This document shows positions 1-10,690 of a DNA stretch of 64,000 nucleotides, piece by piece. Source of the DNA: Cristatella mucedo. Taxonomy: Eukaryota > Bryozoa > Phylactolaemata > Cristatellidae. The DNA lies in contig WPIO01000128.1 in NCBI GenBank assembly GCA_009760855.2, forward strand, positions 942,001-1,006,000, in the 5' to 3' direction. Below the pieces are notes generated by a model. It was not told where the DNA came from, did no database searches, and was given only the letters and a program-made list of their open reading frames with translations. Position numbers and translations under genes: made by a program. The first letter of the stretch is position 1; the number at the start of each line of letters is the position of its first letter.

Positions 1-418
1 AGCAGAGATTACGACCTTGGCTAGCTGTACAGCAATCTGGGTGCTTTGCTACAGAGCCGCTCGACCAGCCAGTCACAGATGAATTAACTAGCTTTCGTAC
101 TCCACACTCGAGCCCTAAGCTTTCGAAAATACAGGCCAGGAAAATAGCAGATTCTGACCCTGATTGGACATATGTGGTAGCCTCGTGCTAGCCATCCCAG
201 CCTCGACCTTCAGCATGCATGCTAAGTTCTTTAAGAAGTCAGTAAACATTGAGCATTTTGAAATTTCTTCAGCAGGCCACAACCAATCGTAAATTGTTGA
301 TTCGAAATCGAACGGTCGACATAAATGTCGGTCTCTGTGTAGACCAGCTGGGGCTTCATATCTTGACTATATTCCCAAGAGCTGGAACCCTGACCTTGGT
401 TGTCATCCGCACCATGCC
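1..418. other. Unassigned sequence, no gene seen
   Basis: No open frame with recognisable protein features and no clear repeat similarity to the rest of the window. It ends where a tRNA-like SINE head begins. Confidence 0.5.
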
Positions 419-550
419 GAGCTGGTTTGGTCTAGCGGTTAAGGTGCTCGCACCGACCAAGGTCTGACTGAGGTCGTGGGCTCGAGCCCTGAGGCATATG
501 TGAAGCGCCTGAATAGAGATTAAGTTCTCTTGGGGCGCTATATAAATGAA
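419..550 (+). mobile_element. SINE1 copy (tRNA head, LINE-A-like tail)
   Basis: The head resembles a tRNA gene: an A-box-like GGTCTAGCGGTTAAGGTG and a B-box-like GGGCTCGAGCCC about 45 bases later. The 3' part carries AGAGATTAAGTTCTCT followed by GGGGCGCTATATAAATG, the same hairpin and tail seen at the end of LINE-A copies. Composite SINEs of this type are copied by the partner LINE's reverse transcriptase; that the partner is LINE-A is inferred from the shared end. This is the clearest plus-strand copy. Confidence 0.75.
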
Positions 551-588
551 TTATATATTATATAATATATATATATATATATATATAC
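551..588. repeat. (TA)n microsatellite
   Basis: An almost pure TA run directly follows the SINE1 tail and was probably seeded by its AT-rich end. Confidence 0.85.
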
Positions 589-1269
589 CATTCATGCGGC
601 CAACATCACACTATTCACAATATCAAACGTTTCACGCCCACATTAAATAATTTGCCACAATATTCTGATTTGGCCACATTGTTCCCAAACATAACCAGCT
701 GCTAAGACATTAGGCAACAGGCTCATTATTACAATTAACTACAAATAAGTTGGTCATCGATCCTGCCTGATCATCGAATACACAGAGATTCTTAAAATAC
801 CAAAAGATGTTGCTGGCTTAAAAGGTTATTTACTCCTGGAGACATTCGGGTGCTGTCAGTTGATTAAGCGACAGGTGGTGGCTGAAGACGTGATGTATAA
901 CCTAGAGCTGTAATCAGTAGCCAAGCGTGTGCCTAGCCGGTCACTGATTTCAGCACCATGCCAATTGCCCTGGTGAGATTAAACACACTGGGACCTACGG
1001 CAGTGAGGGAAATGGGCACTGCACATCATGACAACTATTTGGACTACATAAACAGTAGAGGTCGCGATGTAACATGAGCCTGCTGAACGAAGTGGCCCCA
1101 ATGAAGGACCAAGGTGAAAGTAGTTAGTAAGCAGACAATGGATGTGCTCGTATCTGTGTCACAAGTGCTGTCAACTATTCGGGCTTATGGGGCTCCAGTC
1201 ACTTTCCATCGTACGTGTCACTCAACAGCAGAACTGCCAACGGCAAAACTTGGTTTTTTTTTACGTCAG
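589..1269. other. Unassigned sequence, no gene seen
   Basis: Mixed-composition DNA with only short open frames and no recognisable domain or repeat. Confidence 0.5.
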
Positions 1270-2450
1270 CTGCTGAGCGCCATACCGAGGCTGAAGCCAT
1301 TATGGTAAGCCTGCAGTGTGTGCAGCCAAACTGGGACCGTGCCGGATTCTTTGAAGCCAGAACGAAGCACTAGCAAGGAATGATACTTATCTAAAGCGGC
1401 CAAGGCAAAGCAGGCGTATCGCCGGACCGACTTCGGCGATTCGCGCCGAACTTCGGGCGATGACGTTCGCACCAAGTTCGGCCTTTCTGACCGACAAGTC
1501 GCACTCTTCAGACGCCTCGTCGCACGCGCGCTGCTCGAAAACCGCGTTCCAGCGGAGTTCGCTGGCGCAGCCTTCTGCGTCCGATTCATACAACTAAAGC
1601 GCTACACTTTTAGCCAACTAGGCAATCCATTAACTTAGGCAAAACTCGTTGAACATCAACCGCTACTGCTGATTGCACTTTGCCTACACTCTAGCACGAG
1701 TAAAACTCAGCGCTCTGCGATTCGCCTCAAACCACAAAGAGTCGTTTAAAGCTCACTCTCCAGCCTCCCATCTCTCCACTACTCTACTCTGCTCTTCCCG
1801 CACTCCACCCCTTGCATTCCCTCGTGCTGCTTACGATCGACTGCAAACAGGCGAAGCCGTGAACCGGCGGCGACAGGTGACTGTCGACGCGGCCAGTCGG
1901 GCCGGAAGATAGGCGGGAAGCCCCCCCCCCCCCTGCGCACTCTCGCGTACCAGCGCAGCGTGAAAGTCAAGCATCGCCGCCGCCGCCGCCTCCGCGAAAT
2001 GCTAAGCACGCATGCGGCGGCGGCGGCGGCGGCGAGGAAGCCGCCCCAGCGGCTGCTGTTCGCCGGGGAAGGGGAGGGAGTAGGGCCGACGCAAGCGGCC
2101 GCTAGCGAGCGGCCGCTGCAGCTGGAGAGACTAACAGCTAGCGACCGCGACAGCGATAAAGAGCGCGCTTCGCGCGAGCGCCTACCGCGTCGTTCGAGGC
2201 TAGTACGACCAGTCAGCGGTCAGTGTCCACCTGGGCAGGCGACGGCGAGCTGGCGGCAGCGGTCGCGAGGCGTTCGGCTTCGAAGCGGAGCAAGCAACGC
2301 CCCCGTGCGGACCTGGGCGGTGGCTCATGCGGGGAGGGCGGCACGGCTGCTAACGCTTATGCCCCTAAGCTATCTTTTCGCTTTACCACAACTCGCGTAT
2401 CATCTTGTGAATAAATATCGACTTTCTCAGCTATTTTTCGCATAAGATCC
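1270..2450. other. GC/CpG-rich block with short open frames
   Basis: CpG-dense DNA with (CGC)n and (GCG)n runs near 1977-2035, a poly-C tract at 1921-1933 and a palindromic GCGGCCGCT repeat near 2095-2120. The longest frame (1960-2445, plus) is Arg/Ala-rich because of the trinucleotide runs and matches no family I know. An AATAAA occurs at 2410-2415. It could be a CpG island or 5' exon of an unseen gene, or a piece of an LTR element; I cannot decide. Confidence 0.4.
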
Positions 2451-2880
2451 GGTGCATAATGCGGCTTGGAAAACACGTGGTGCAACTCCGAGAGGTGTGG
2501 CCGGATTCTTATGCTAAGCAATCAGCTAGCGCCGGCCGTTTCAGCTTTGTCTGAACTTGTGTAGTTTATTGCTCTCTCAGCAGCACGCACGCGACAACAC
2601 GCCGAACGCCGAAGCGGACTCGCAGAGACGTGCATTTTTCGCGGGCGCCCGCAGCGCTCCCGAACGCAGCCGCGCCTGCACTCCGCTGGCGTTCGAACCA
2701 CCCTGCATCAGTTGGCTGCGACTCGCCCTCACAAACCATTTTCCGTGAGCTGGCGTGACCCATAAACCAGAGCCGGAGCCGTAAACTCCGCTGAGCCATA
2801 AACACGGCTTGGCCATAAACTAGTCTCGGCGAGAGCACGACCATAAACGCCACCAGCCCGCGGGCTGATAGCACGGCAAT
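2451..2880. repeat. GC-rich segment with repeated CATAAAC words
   Basis: Between about 2755 and 2855 the word CATAAAC recurs at least four times, at irregular spacing of roughly 15-40 bases, mostly as CCATAAAC. The rest is CpG-rich and without a recognisable gene. Confidence 0.4.
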
Positions 2881-3424
2881 AAAACAATAACAGTTTTTTA
2901 AGAAAGCTGGCTTTGCAAGCCTCGATGTTCTTAATTACTGTACTAAATTGATTGCAAGGAGTGAGAGCAGTTTTTTTTCATCCTCCGATCCTTGCCAGGG
3001 TAAAAGGAACCTCGTATAACTTGTGGAAAACCTCCCGCAGAGTGTGTATACTGTAGTTGTAAAGTAGTAAATTCAAAGTCACCCTTGCAATATCTTACAG
3101 CAGTCCGCTCGCAAACATTCGTGTAACTAAATGCAGTGCTGGTCAGAGCAGTGGCAGAGCCAGGAGGAATTTCAGCGAGCGGCGAGCGTTGCCGACGATG
3201 CGGCAATCGCATGTCTCGCGTTGGGTCCGCGAGCAGCGGCTACGTATAGATTAAAAGTGTTTGTTGATCTCACCATTAGTTCGCCATGGCTGCCGCTTCC
3301 TGCTCAACATATTATTTACAACTGTAATAACATTACACTTGCATTGCATATTACCAAAAACCATATTGAGTAAGTTGACACCGTGCAAGTGACCAGTAAC
3401 CATGCGATCGTGCTTCCTGTACAG
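2881..3424. other. Unassigned sequence
   Basis: No coding signal or repeat I recognise. A short G+C-rich patch near 3140-3240 has an open frame on each strand but no family signature. Confidence 0.45.
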
Positions 3425-3482
3425 TATATGTAAAGTGCCAAAGAGATAAAGCTTTCCGAGGGCACCATACTAGTATCTTATT
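3425..3482 (+). mobile_element. LINE-A 3' tail fragment, decayed
   Basis: Contains TGTAAAGTGCC, a mutated version of the hairpin AGAGATTAAGTTCTCT, GAGGGCACC and a (TTATT)-rich end. It sits tail to tail with the minus-strand LINE-A fragment that follows. Confidence 0.5.
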
Positions 3483-3483
3483 T

Positions 3484-3690
3484 TTATTATAGCTCTCTTG
3501 GAGGCCTAAATGTCTTTCTAGGCATTTAACATACACTGCAACGGAAGCACATCGAGATGGTTGTCAATGACGTGCACAAAGTCAGCTCGGATAAGGACGC
3601 AAAGGTCACTTCATTCGGACTCAAAAATGCTGCAAGTGGTAGATGGGTTTTTAGCTTGTGTTTAAATGGCGTCAATGCATCTCCGTGTAT
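3484..3690 (-). mobile_element. LINE-A 3' fragment, minus strand
   Basis: On the minus strand it reads the LINE-A end: the hairpin remnant, the CATGC-rich 3' UTR and the start of the C-terminal coding segment, matching the layout of the copy at 50310-51245. It is heavily mutated. Confidence 0.55.
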
Positions 3691-3721
3691 AACCATACAA
3701 AGCCAAAAAGATTATGTGGAT

Positions 3722-4420
3722 GCTAAGCGCGCCTAAAGACCAAGCGGCTTTCGGTTCGCATACGGTAGCATGCAGACTTCATCCCGGGCAACAAAGAGAA
3801 GGTGGAAAACCAACCGAGTCGGGAGGGCAGTCGAGGAAGTGAGTAAAGTGGAACTAGTAGCTCGGGACGGCTGGAAAAAAAATGTGGCAGCATGAGAGTA
3901 GTTTTCTTTACGTAATAGTGGTTAAATTACGTTTGTGTCATGGTGTATGACCTGCAGGGCAAAGCTTCTGTCGCCAGCGGTCTTTAAGCGTATGAACAGA
4001 ATAATATAGTTCATTTGCATAGCGCCCCAAGATAGCTTAATCTCTATTCCGGCGCTTCACAAATACCACGGGGCGTGAGCCCACGACTTCAGCCCAGACC
4101 TTTGTCGGGGAGAGAGCACCTTGACCGCTGGACCAAACCAGCTTTTCCAAAGTTGACTTGAAGGCACGGGGAAAGCTGAAACAGTGCAGCAGTTCAGCTA
4201 CGTTAGAAAGGGTAAAGCCGTGGCAGGCATAGTGGGTCAGCATAAGAACTTTACCCGGCATCCGTCGATAGACCGGAATCAATCGAAGCTCATCCAGCAC
4301 TGGAAACATGTGGCTGACCATCTGGGATTTATCAACGAGCGTTGCAGCTACATCCATCACCGGCTGCAGAAGCCCGATTGCTGCTTTCGGTAGCCCGGCC
4401 GAAAATGGAATCGGAGTAAT
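3722..4420 (-). pseudogene. LINE-B reverse transcriptase C-terminal fragment, interrupted by a SINE
   Basis: Read on the minus strand it matches the C-terminal part of the LINE-B RT polyprotein seen at 27625-28270. Peptides such as TLSNVAELLHCF and VLMLTHYACHGF correspond to the intact copy's SYLAELLHQF and VLTLTHKASHGL. The reading frame is broken several times, and a minus-strand SINE1 at 4011-4143 splits the copy. The element is dead. Confidence 0.7.
4011..4143 (-). mobile_element. SINE1 copy nested in LINE-B
   Basis: The minus strand reads a tRNA-like head (B-box region GGGCTCACGCCC), a short body and the LINE-A-type hairpin followed by GGGGCGCTATGCAAATG. LINE-B sequence resumes on both sides, so this SINE inserted after the LINE-B copy was already in place. 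Confidence 0.7.
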
Positions 4421-5344
4421 CTAGCCGAGATAGGACTTGGGAGCCAGTTACATTCTTTTGCAAGACATCGTGGTAGACCATCCCTAATATTAGGTAGTGA
4501 TCGTGCGTGATGGCTAGCTGTAGACGCAGTTTCCTTTTTTAAACTTTAAAACTAAAGGCAGCTGTCAAAGACGGCACTCCAATTCCGAGCACACGGTGAC
4601 GGTCGCACATCAACATTTCCTAATGTAAGAGCAAAGTTTTGATGTGCATGTGGTAGGAGAGTGTGCCTAAAATAAAATCAGGACACTGCTACATTTCTGA
4701 AGGGTTAAAGTTCGGTTCACCCACAGTATAAACAATACCACCAAAAGAACAACGCGTTGGCGGTAAAGCAGAAAAAGGAGTGCATACAAATGAAAAAAAT
4801 ACTCCAGTATTTTTTCAGTTTAGTTTAGTTCAGTTTAGTTTAGTTATTTTTCAGTTTAGTTGTCCAGAAAGCATTTCGTTTTATGTTTGAGGCTCCGGCC
4901 TTTTTAAAGGCCAGTCTCCTATCTTCTCCAAAGAAGCATCGACATAAATAATTGTTCAGGTATCTAGGTAATCAGCAAGAAGCAGACGCTCCCAAAATTA
5001 TATACCTGCGAATACCTTCGGATACCTGCTGGTTCATCGGGTGCTGCATGTTTAGCTTGCTGCCATGAAGTCGTTTGGCTTAACCGAATATTGCTTAGCT
5101 GCACAGTGGAAAGGCAGCATGATATGGCTGCCTGTATCCTTTCGGTAGATACAACTAGCTCCTCAAGCTAAATACCCCTACGTGCCAGGAGCTGGCAGAC
5201 AACGCTGAATTTGCTCCGGCAGATATGCCCTGTACCTGCTCCGGTTCGTATATGATTTGACACTAGACGTAAGAGGGAGCGAGCCTGGTGAGACGCCTGA
5301 ATCTGGCCGCACCGAGCCGGCGACGGCCTTGGCTCCGTGGATGG

Positions 5345-5346
<2 letters not shown>
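4421..5346. other. Unassigned sequence with a short AGTTT array
   Basis: No gene seen. The only structure is the pentanucleotide tract listed separately, plus a poly-T/poly-A-rich stretch at 4535-4560. Confidence 0.45.
4815..4862. repeat. (AGTTT)n-like pentanucleotide array
   Basis: About eight imperfect copies of AGTTT or CAGTTT in tandem. Confidence 0.7.

Positions 5347-5347
<1 letters not shown>

Positions 5348-5421
<74 letters not shown>
5348..5421. repeat. (CT)n microsatellite, about 74 bp
   Basis: Essentially perfect CT dinucleotide run with a C/T-rich continuation to about 5460. Long open frames across it in several phases are artefacts of the repeat (Ser-Leu or Arg-Glu runs). Confidence 0.97.
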
Positions 5422-5423
<2 letters not shown>

Positions 5424-6310
5424 CGTCTCTCCCCATCTCTCTACCCCCTCTCTGTCTCTCCCTGAACTGGTCTCTTCAGCTCCTTTCGCACGATTCCGGC
5501 CGGCCTGTTTCCCGCGTCTCACGTGCAGGAGCTCGAAATGTGTCACGATGTGTCCTTCTTTCTTGCTGCACCCGTCGGTGAGCGACCCTTTGGGCACGAC
5601 TCCGAGGTAGCCTGGGCAGGATAAGTTGCTGCTCCGCGTGCCTCCTGCGAACACGGCTTCGCCTTCACCTCCATCGACGAGTTCCGTAACGAGACCAGGT
5701 TTCAACTCATCAAGAAGGACGGGAAAATGTTGAATAAAATAAATCACTTAGCAGATCTAGCGAACAATGCGATTTCGATTTCCCCGTGACCGAGATGAAC
5801 AGCTTGCTCACCGTCCTGCAGCGATTTCGCAGCCGTGCGGGCAACAACTATAACAAGCGGCGGAGCCCGCGGACGAAGCAGCATAGCTGCTGGATAGTGG
5901 GGAAACGAGGGAATTGCCCTGATTATATTGCACACACGAGTTCATGAACTTTCTTTTTCATACATTACCTTTCAATGCAAACGCCTAGCGCTCATTTTGC
6001 TGATTAAGTAGTAGGTCCGGAATGATGGGCAAAAGATGCGAAGCGAAGTAAGAATTGCACTAAAATAAAAAGGACTGCGTAGGAAGGCTAACTGCTGAAA
6101 TGCAGCCGTCACCACTTGCAAACCTGTATTTTTAAGTTCATAGTCTGGTCAAGATCTAGCGTCTGACGTTATGTAATAATGCCTGATTAAACCATAACAT
6201 AGACAAGGAGTTGCGTTGTAATGATGGACTTAATAAAGAGCTAGCTAAAAACCTAGCCTATTATAGGGGTTGATAATATCAAAGTAAGCTATTCCTCATA
6301 TTGCCGCTAC
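5422..6310. other. Unassigned sequence
   Basis: No recognisable gene or repeat. 5422-5900 is moderately CpG-rich; 5940-6300 is AT-rich. Confidence 0.45.
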
Positions 6311-7020
6311 TCAGAACGAATTCTTGGATTCGCCGGCTGCGACCCTTCGGGTAGATCTCGAGAAAGTGTCTGAGCGGCCATTGGGTCCGCTGAGAGCGCG
6401 AGGCCAGCCAATGGCGCTGCCCAATGGCGTGGACAGTATTCTAATACAAAACCTCGACCGCGAATGCGTGGCTCAAGATCAAAAGCAGCCGATTCCGAAC
6501 CCGCTCTGAAAACATCCCTAGCCCCGCTAAAATATTTGCTGTCTTAGCTCTCCCAGTAACTTTAGCAATTACGATTTAGTATTTATTTGAACTCTCGGAA
6601 ATGCTGTTACAGAGCTGGAAGATTCGTATGACAACCGCACTACTCGGAAGCGTCTTTCGGTGTTCGAAAGGGAAATCTGTGCGTCGCCGCTCTCATACAT
6701 CGACCCCGAAGCTGAGCACCTTCGACGAGCAACTTGAAGCCCCATTCGATTTGCCTAAAAGCGCCTCGTTACCTGCTCTGAAAAACCGACGGTCCAGTCA
6801 AAGAGACGATGGACGGTCACCTCTGCATGCCGATACCGCCGGATGAGCGTACTGCTCCGAAGGCCTACACCAGCGGCCTACCTAGACCCGTCCGAGTCAG
6901 CTGGCGAAGCCCTCGAGGCGAGCCCTTCCGAGAAGATGCTGCTGCTGCTCGAAGCTGCCGTGTAGCTACCGTGGCTCTTTTGAGATTACGACACTGTCGT
7001 TGGCTTAAGGCCTGACGTGA
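6311..7020 (+). other. Unassigned GC-rich region with short coding-like frames
   Basis: Three plus-strand segments look weakly protein-like. 6324-6509 is an uninterrupted short frame ending in TGA. In one frame from 6603 there is RKRLSVFEREICASP then YIDPEAEHLRRA, ended by a stop. Further on in the same frame, at 6843-6968, is AAYLDPSESAGEALEASPS ending in TAG. I recognise no family. It could be exons of an unknown gene, a pseudogene, or chance frames in CpG-rich DNA; I favour a decayed or chance origin. Confidence 0.2.
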
Positions 7021-7216
7021 TTTATGACAGTGTTATATAAGTAACGGGCGCCAAAGGCCCGAGAGTCACGTTGAGGACGCCGGGCAGGGCAGTCGCGTAC
7101 TGGCCCGTTGCGGCGTCCGCATGAAGAAACGTCTTTCAGCCGGCTTCGGAGTTCTTCGCGGCATTGCGTACCTGCCGCTTTGAGAATGTCAAACTGCAGC
7201 TACCTGCAACCTCAGG

Positions 7217-7224
<8 letters not shown>

Positions 7225-7289
<65 letters not shown>
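7225..7289. repeat. (CT)n microsatellite, about 65 bp
   Basis: Perfect CT run directly preceded by a C-tract at 7218-7226. Confidence 0.97.
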
Positions 7290-7293
<4 letters not shown>

Positions 7294-8284
7294 ATCGAGC
7301 GGCCTTCGTGAGACGTTGCAATGCACAGCAATCAGGCGTTACGACCGTGCGAACAGTTTGGGTAGCGGCACAATGCACATGCACCGTGCAAATTTGTGAG
7401 CGGAGCACTAACAGCAACACCGCAGTAGACAAAGAACGAAAAATAGCCTGCGTCTTGCGGCTGATACGGCAAGCGACCTCCAATAGATTCGTTCATAACT
7501 TACAGTAAGCAGCCCGCGCTCCGACTGCCGACCGGCAGACCGTTACTTCTAGAGAGCGCCTGCGGTCGAGCCCGCGTCTTATGCAAAGGCCAGGTCAGAA
7601 GTCATGCAATAATCTCGCTCGTACATAATCGTACGTCACGCTGCTCGTAAGCCGCGGCTTATCGCGGCTGATACATAAGCGGTTACAATGCGGCGACCGA
7701 GCTCGTAATCTAGGTTCGGCTGTCGAGTTCGCGACCCATTATCGCGGCGCTTTGCAAATGGCGAAGCCTGCACTTTTTCGCCTGGCCCCACCGAGGACCC
7801 GCACTAGAGCAGCCGAGAATAGCTCGACTGAACCTCCTTCTACGGCGTCCCGCCAGATAGGACCTACATGCGGTCCCCGCTGAATGGCGGCAGCCTTCAG
7901 AGCCGATTTTAGGCACGCTCAGATGCCATTCGCATTTTCTCGGCCGGAGGATCCCACGAGGCGTCGCGCGTCCGACTCTCCGAGCCCTTGCGTGGACTCG
8001 TGGAGAGCAGCGGCGCCGTAGCGGATCCGCAGCCTGGGAAGCTTCGTTAGCCTCCTCTTACATCCGGCGATCGGCGACCCCGGTATGGAGAGACCGCCGA
8101 GCTCGAAGTGGCCCGGCGAAGAGTCGGCGGTCCGGTCCGGCGGGCCTCGTAAAGTAAGTAGAGCTAAGTAGAGCGGAGGTCGGTCGGCTGATCCTACAGT
8201 GATCTCACTTGATAGTGCTGCTGTTGTGTGAGCCTGTTGCTTCCCGGCCACCGGTGTGTGGCCCGCTCTCGGCGGGTGGTTGGA
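7290..8284. other. Unassigned CpG-rich sequence
   Basis: CpG-rich with short frames on both strands and no recognisable domain. I see no gene I can support. Confidence 0.45.
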
Positions 8285-8375
8285 CGGTTGGCTAGATGCG
8301 GCCTTTGATGTGGGCTGGTGTTAGGCCGGTTGGCTAGGTGCGGCCTTTGATGTGGGCGTGTGTGTGGCCCACCAT
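8285..8375. repeat. Two-copy tandem repeat, about 45 bp unit
   Basis: Two adjacent copies share GTTGGCTAGRTGCGGCCTTT then GATGTGGGC and differ at a few positions at their 3' ends. Confidence 0.75.
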
Positions 8376-8419
8376 GGCGGCTCACCACGGATGTGCTATC
8401 TTATCTGTGGTGAGTCAGC

Positions 8420-8553
8420 CCTTAGCTTATATATATATATGTACTCCCTGGGGTAATAAAGAAGAGTCTCGTTCACCGCTCACGTTCGCCCGCTCGTGTC
8501 TCCGTGTCTCCGTGAGACTCCACTAGCGCTGCTACAGCCGGAGACACAGTAAC
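8420..8553 (+). mobile_element. LTR-like fragment (TATA box, poly(A) signal, CA end)
   Basis: A TATATATATATATG block near 8432 is followed about 20 bases later by GGTAATAAAGAAGAGTC (a poly(A) signal), then a C/T-rich stretch with repeated GTGTCTCCG, ending in CAGTAACA. This is the usual order of U3-R-U5 in an LTR. No matching second LTR, primer binding site or gag/pol is visible nearby, so it would be a solo LTR or fragment. Confidence 0.35.
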
Positions 8554-8582
8554 ATGCAACACTGCATGAGAGCCATGGTTCA

Positions 8583-8795
8583 CTAATAATAATAATAATA
8601 ATAATTCACTTGATAAAGCGCCCTCAGAGAACTTAATCTCTCTCTAGGCGCTTTACATTTGCTGTAAAGTGAAATGCAATTGAATGGTAAGTAAAATCAT
8701 GCTTGAAAAAACAAACGAAATAAATAATATGGTTAGGGGTGACATGCACAGGGTCAGCATGCAAATGTGGTCAGTGGCAGCATGCAGTGTCACTA
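8583..8795 (-). mobile_element. LINE-A 3' end, minus strand
   Basis: On the minus strand it reads the 3' UTR (GGTCAGCATGC complement region), TTTACAGCAAATGTAAAGCG, the hairpin AGAGATTAAGTTCTCT, GAGGGCGCTTTATCAAGTG and a perfect (ATT)n tail at 8583-8606. It is one of the best-preserved LINE-A ends in the window, 5' truncated within the 3' UTR. Confidence 0.8.
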
Positions 8796-8930
8796 GGTAA
8801 GGCGGTTGCTTTCACGACCTCGGGACCGAGGTCGTGGGTTCGATTCCTGCGGTGGGCGATCCTTTATCGCCCCTGAAAGCGGTGATGATAGCCGTAAAGG
8901 CTCTTCTGTCGCTATACAAAAAGAGGCTGC
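8796..8930 (+). mobile_element. SINE2 copy (tRNA head without LINE-A tail)
   Basis: A perfect B box GGTTCGATTCC at about 8837-8847 lies downstream of an A-box-like GGTAAGGCGG. The body GATGATAGCCGTAAAGGCTC recurs in the copies at 54168-54270 and 54545-54675. It lacks the LINE-A hairpin, so I treat it as a separate family. Confidence 0.6.
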
Positions 8931-9465
8931 TTAATCAGCTAGGATTTTTTTCCCGGCTCACAATCGATACGCTTGCGCAGTGTGGCGAAAAAGGATCGCC
9001 TGCTGCTGCGGGGCGCCTCCTCGAAGCCGGCGAAGCTCTGGACTCGCCAAGTGCTAGCCGCCGCTCGAAGCCTGAGACCTCTCTCTCTGCCGTAGGAGAT
9101 TTACCATCGTTTACGTAGAGAATGCGGCGTCTTCTAGAATCGGGCAAGCCCGCTAGGTGGCGTCCCCTTCGACGTGCGCGATCGGAGTCTGCTTCCAGGC
9201 TGCTGTTTCTCTTCAAGAGTGGCTCAGCCGTAGCTTTCCAGATGGTCGGCCGCAGCTGCCCTTGACTAATGCTAAGCATCCAGATCATTCTCTCCGCAGG
9301 GAGCCAATATATGCAGTCAGTTGGCCAGCGCATGGACATTGAAAGTCGCTTAGGCTTTAATTGCGTCATAAGAAAACTCTCCGGCGTCACACCCACTTAG
9401 TCTGTGTGCCTTTGCGATGCTACGCAGATTCATGTCGGCATGGATAAATAATAAAACAATAAATA
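8931..9465. other. Unassigned sequence
   Basis: CpG-rich in its first half. A 153-codon minus-strand frame (8935-9396) has no recognisable domain. No supported gene. Confidence 0.45.
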
Positions 9466-9582
9466 ATTCATTTATATAGCGCCCCATGAGAACTTAATCT
9501 CCATTTAGGCGCTTCACATATGCCTCGGGGCTCGAGCCCACGACCTCAGTCAGACCTTGGTCGATCACCTTAACCGCTATGG
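9466..9582 (-). mobile_element. SINE1 copy, minus strand
   Basis: The minus strand reads AGCGGTTAAGGTG, a B-box-like GGGCTCGAGCCC, GTGAAGCGCC, the hairpin GAGATTAAGTTCTC and GGGGCGCTATATAAATG. It closely matches the plus-strand copy at 419-550. Confidence 0.75.
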
Positions 9583-10044
9583 GTGAGCGTTAAAAAAGCG
9601 ATACCTCGCGACGCCCCTTGAGAAGTTCTACGATTCTCGGCTATCGCCTTATGGCAGAGGCCCTTCTAGAAACCGCCGCCTGAAAAAGCTCTAGAAGTTT
9701 AGCCTTTTAAATTAGCATCGTACGTTGCTAACAGCAACTGCCCGCCGGCACTAATCGTGGCGAATCGCCTAATCTACTGCCGTCGCATCCGGTTACTCTT
9801 GCCCAGAACCAAATGCACTGCAGTTATTTTTTTGCAAATGCTTTCAGCCGCCCGGAAACAACGGCCTTTCTCGCATAGCGCAGCGCGAGCAACGGCCTGG
9901 CTGACGCTCGTCCGAACAACTGGCGACGGCCTCGCAGACGCTCGACAGAGCGCTGGTCGAACGAGCGCTTCTCGACGCAGGCTCTGCTGTTCGCGTCCAG
10001 CCGCGTCGCGGCGCTTCCGTCACAGCGCTCCACCAGCAGCAGAA
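9583..10044. other. Unassigned sequence
   Basis: CpG-rich with short frames only. It runs into the LINE-B copy at about 10045. Confidence 0.4.
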
Positions 10045-10690
10045 GCTTCCGTTAAGAAGACTGCCTCCACGGCTAGCCACCGCGTCCGATCCCCGTCTAA
10101 AATTAGGGACTGCCGTCAGCAGCGGCGGAAAAATAGGCTAGCTAGCTCCCTAGTTCTGTCTCGGCTGGACTATTTCGATTCCATTTCGACAGGGCTACGG
10201 AAAAAATCATTGGGCCACTGCAACTGGCGATGAATGTGGCTGTCTGCAAGGCTAGTTATAAATCCCGGAGGCTTGGCCACGCGTCCTCTGTGCTGAAAGA
10301 GCTTGGATGGCTGCTGCCGGTTTTTGATCAACGGATGCGGAGCCAAGCTCTAGCGCTGACCCACAAAGTCCAGTACGGCTTGGCTTTTTCGTCCGCTCTG
10401 CGGACGAGAAATAAGCTGTTCCATTCTTTCGTTTAAAGGCCATTGGCGACAGAAACTTTTGTCTCGCGGGTCCTAAACTGTGGAAGTCACTTGAAAAATT
10501 CTTACGCACTGACATCTACTCTCCCGCTGCCGACTATGGTAATCCTTTCCAGCCGTCCGGAGCTGCTACTTCCATGATGCTCGCTACCTCAACTGCTCTG
10601 CTGGCTCAGCTATGCTTCTCACTTTATTTTCGTTTCGTGAGATGAAGCCTGTTGGCTACCGAATGTCAATCGAAGGCGCTTACCCTTCGG
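10045..10690 (+). pseudogene. LINE-B reverse transcriptase C-terminal remnant
   Basis: The order of motifs follows the better copy at 27625-28270: LDYF then LRKKSLGHCNWR, LKELGWLLPVFDQRMRSQAL, LTHKVQYGLA, a GDR-like segment and the GYRM end. Several frameshifts and deletions break it. It is an old, inactive 5'-truncated copy. Confidence 0.65.

Noticed and set aside
1960-2445. 161-codon frame in the GC-rich block
   Set aside because: Arg and Ala runs from (CGC)n/(GCG)n, no domain, no splice context or conservation evidence.
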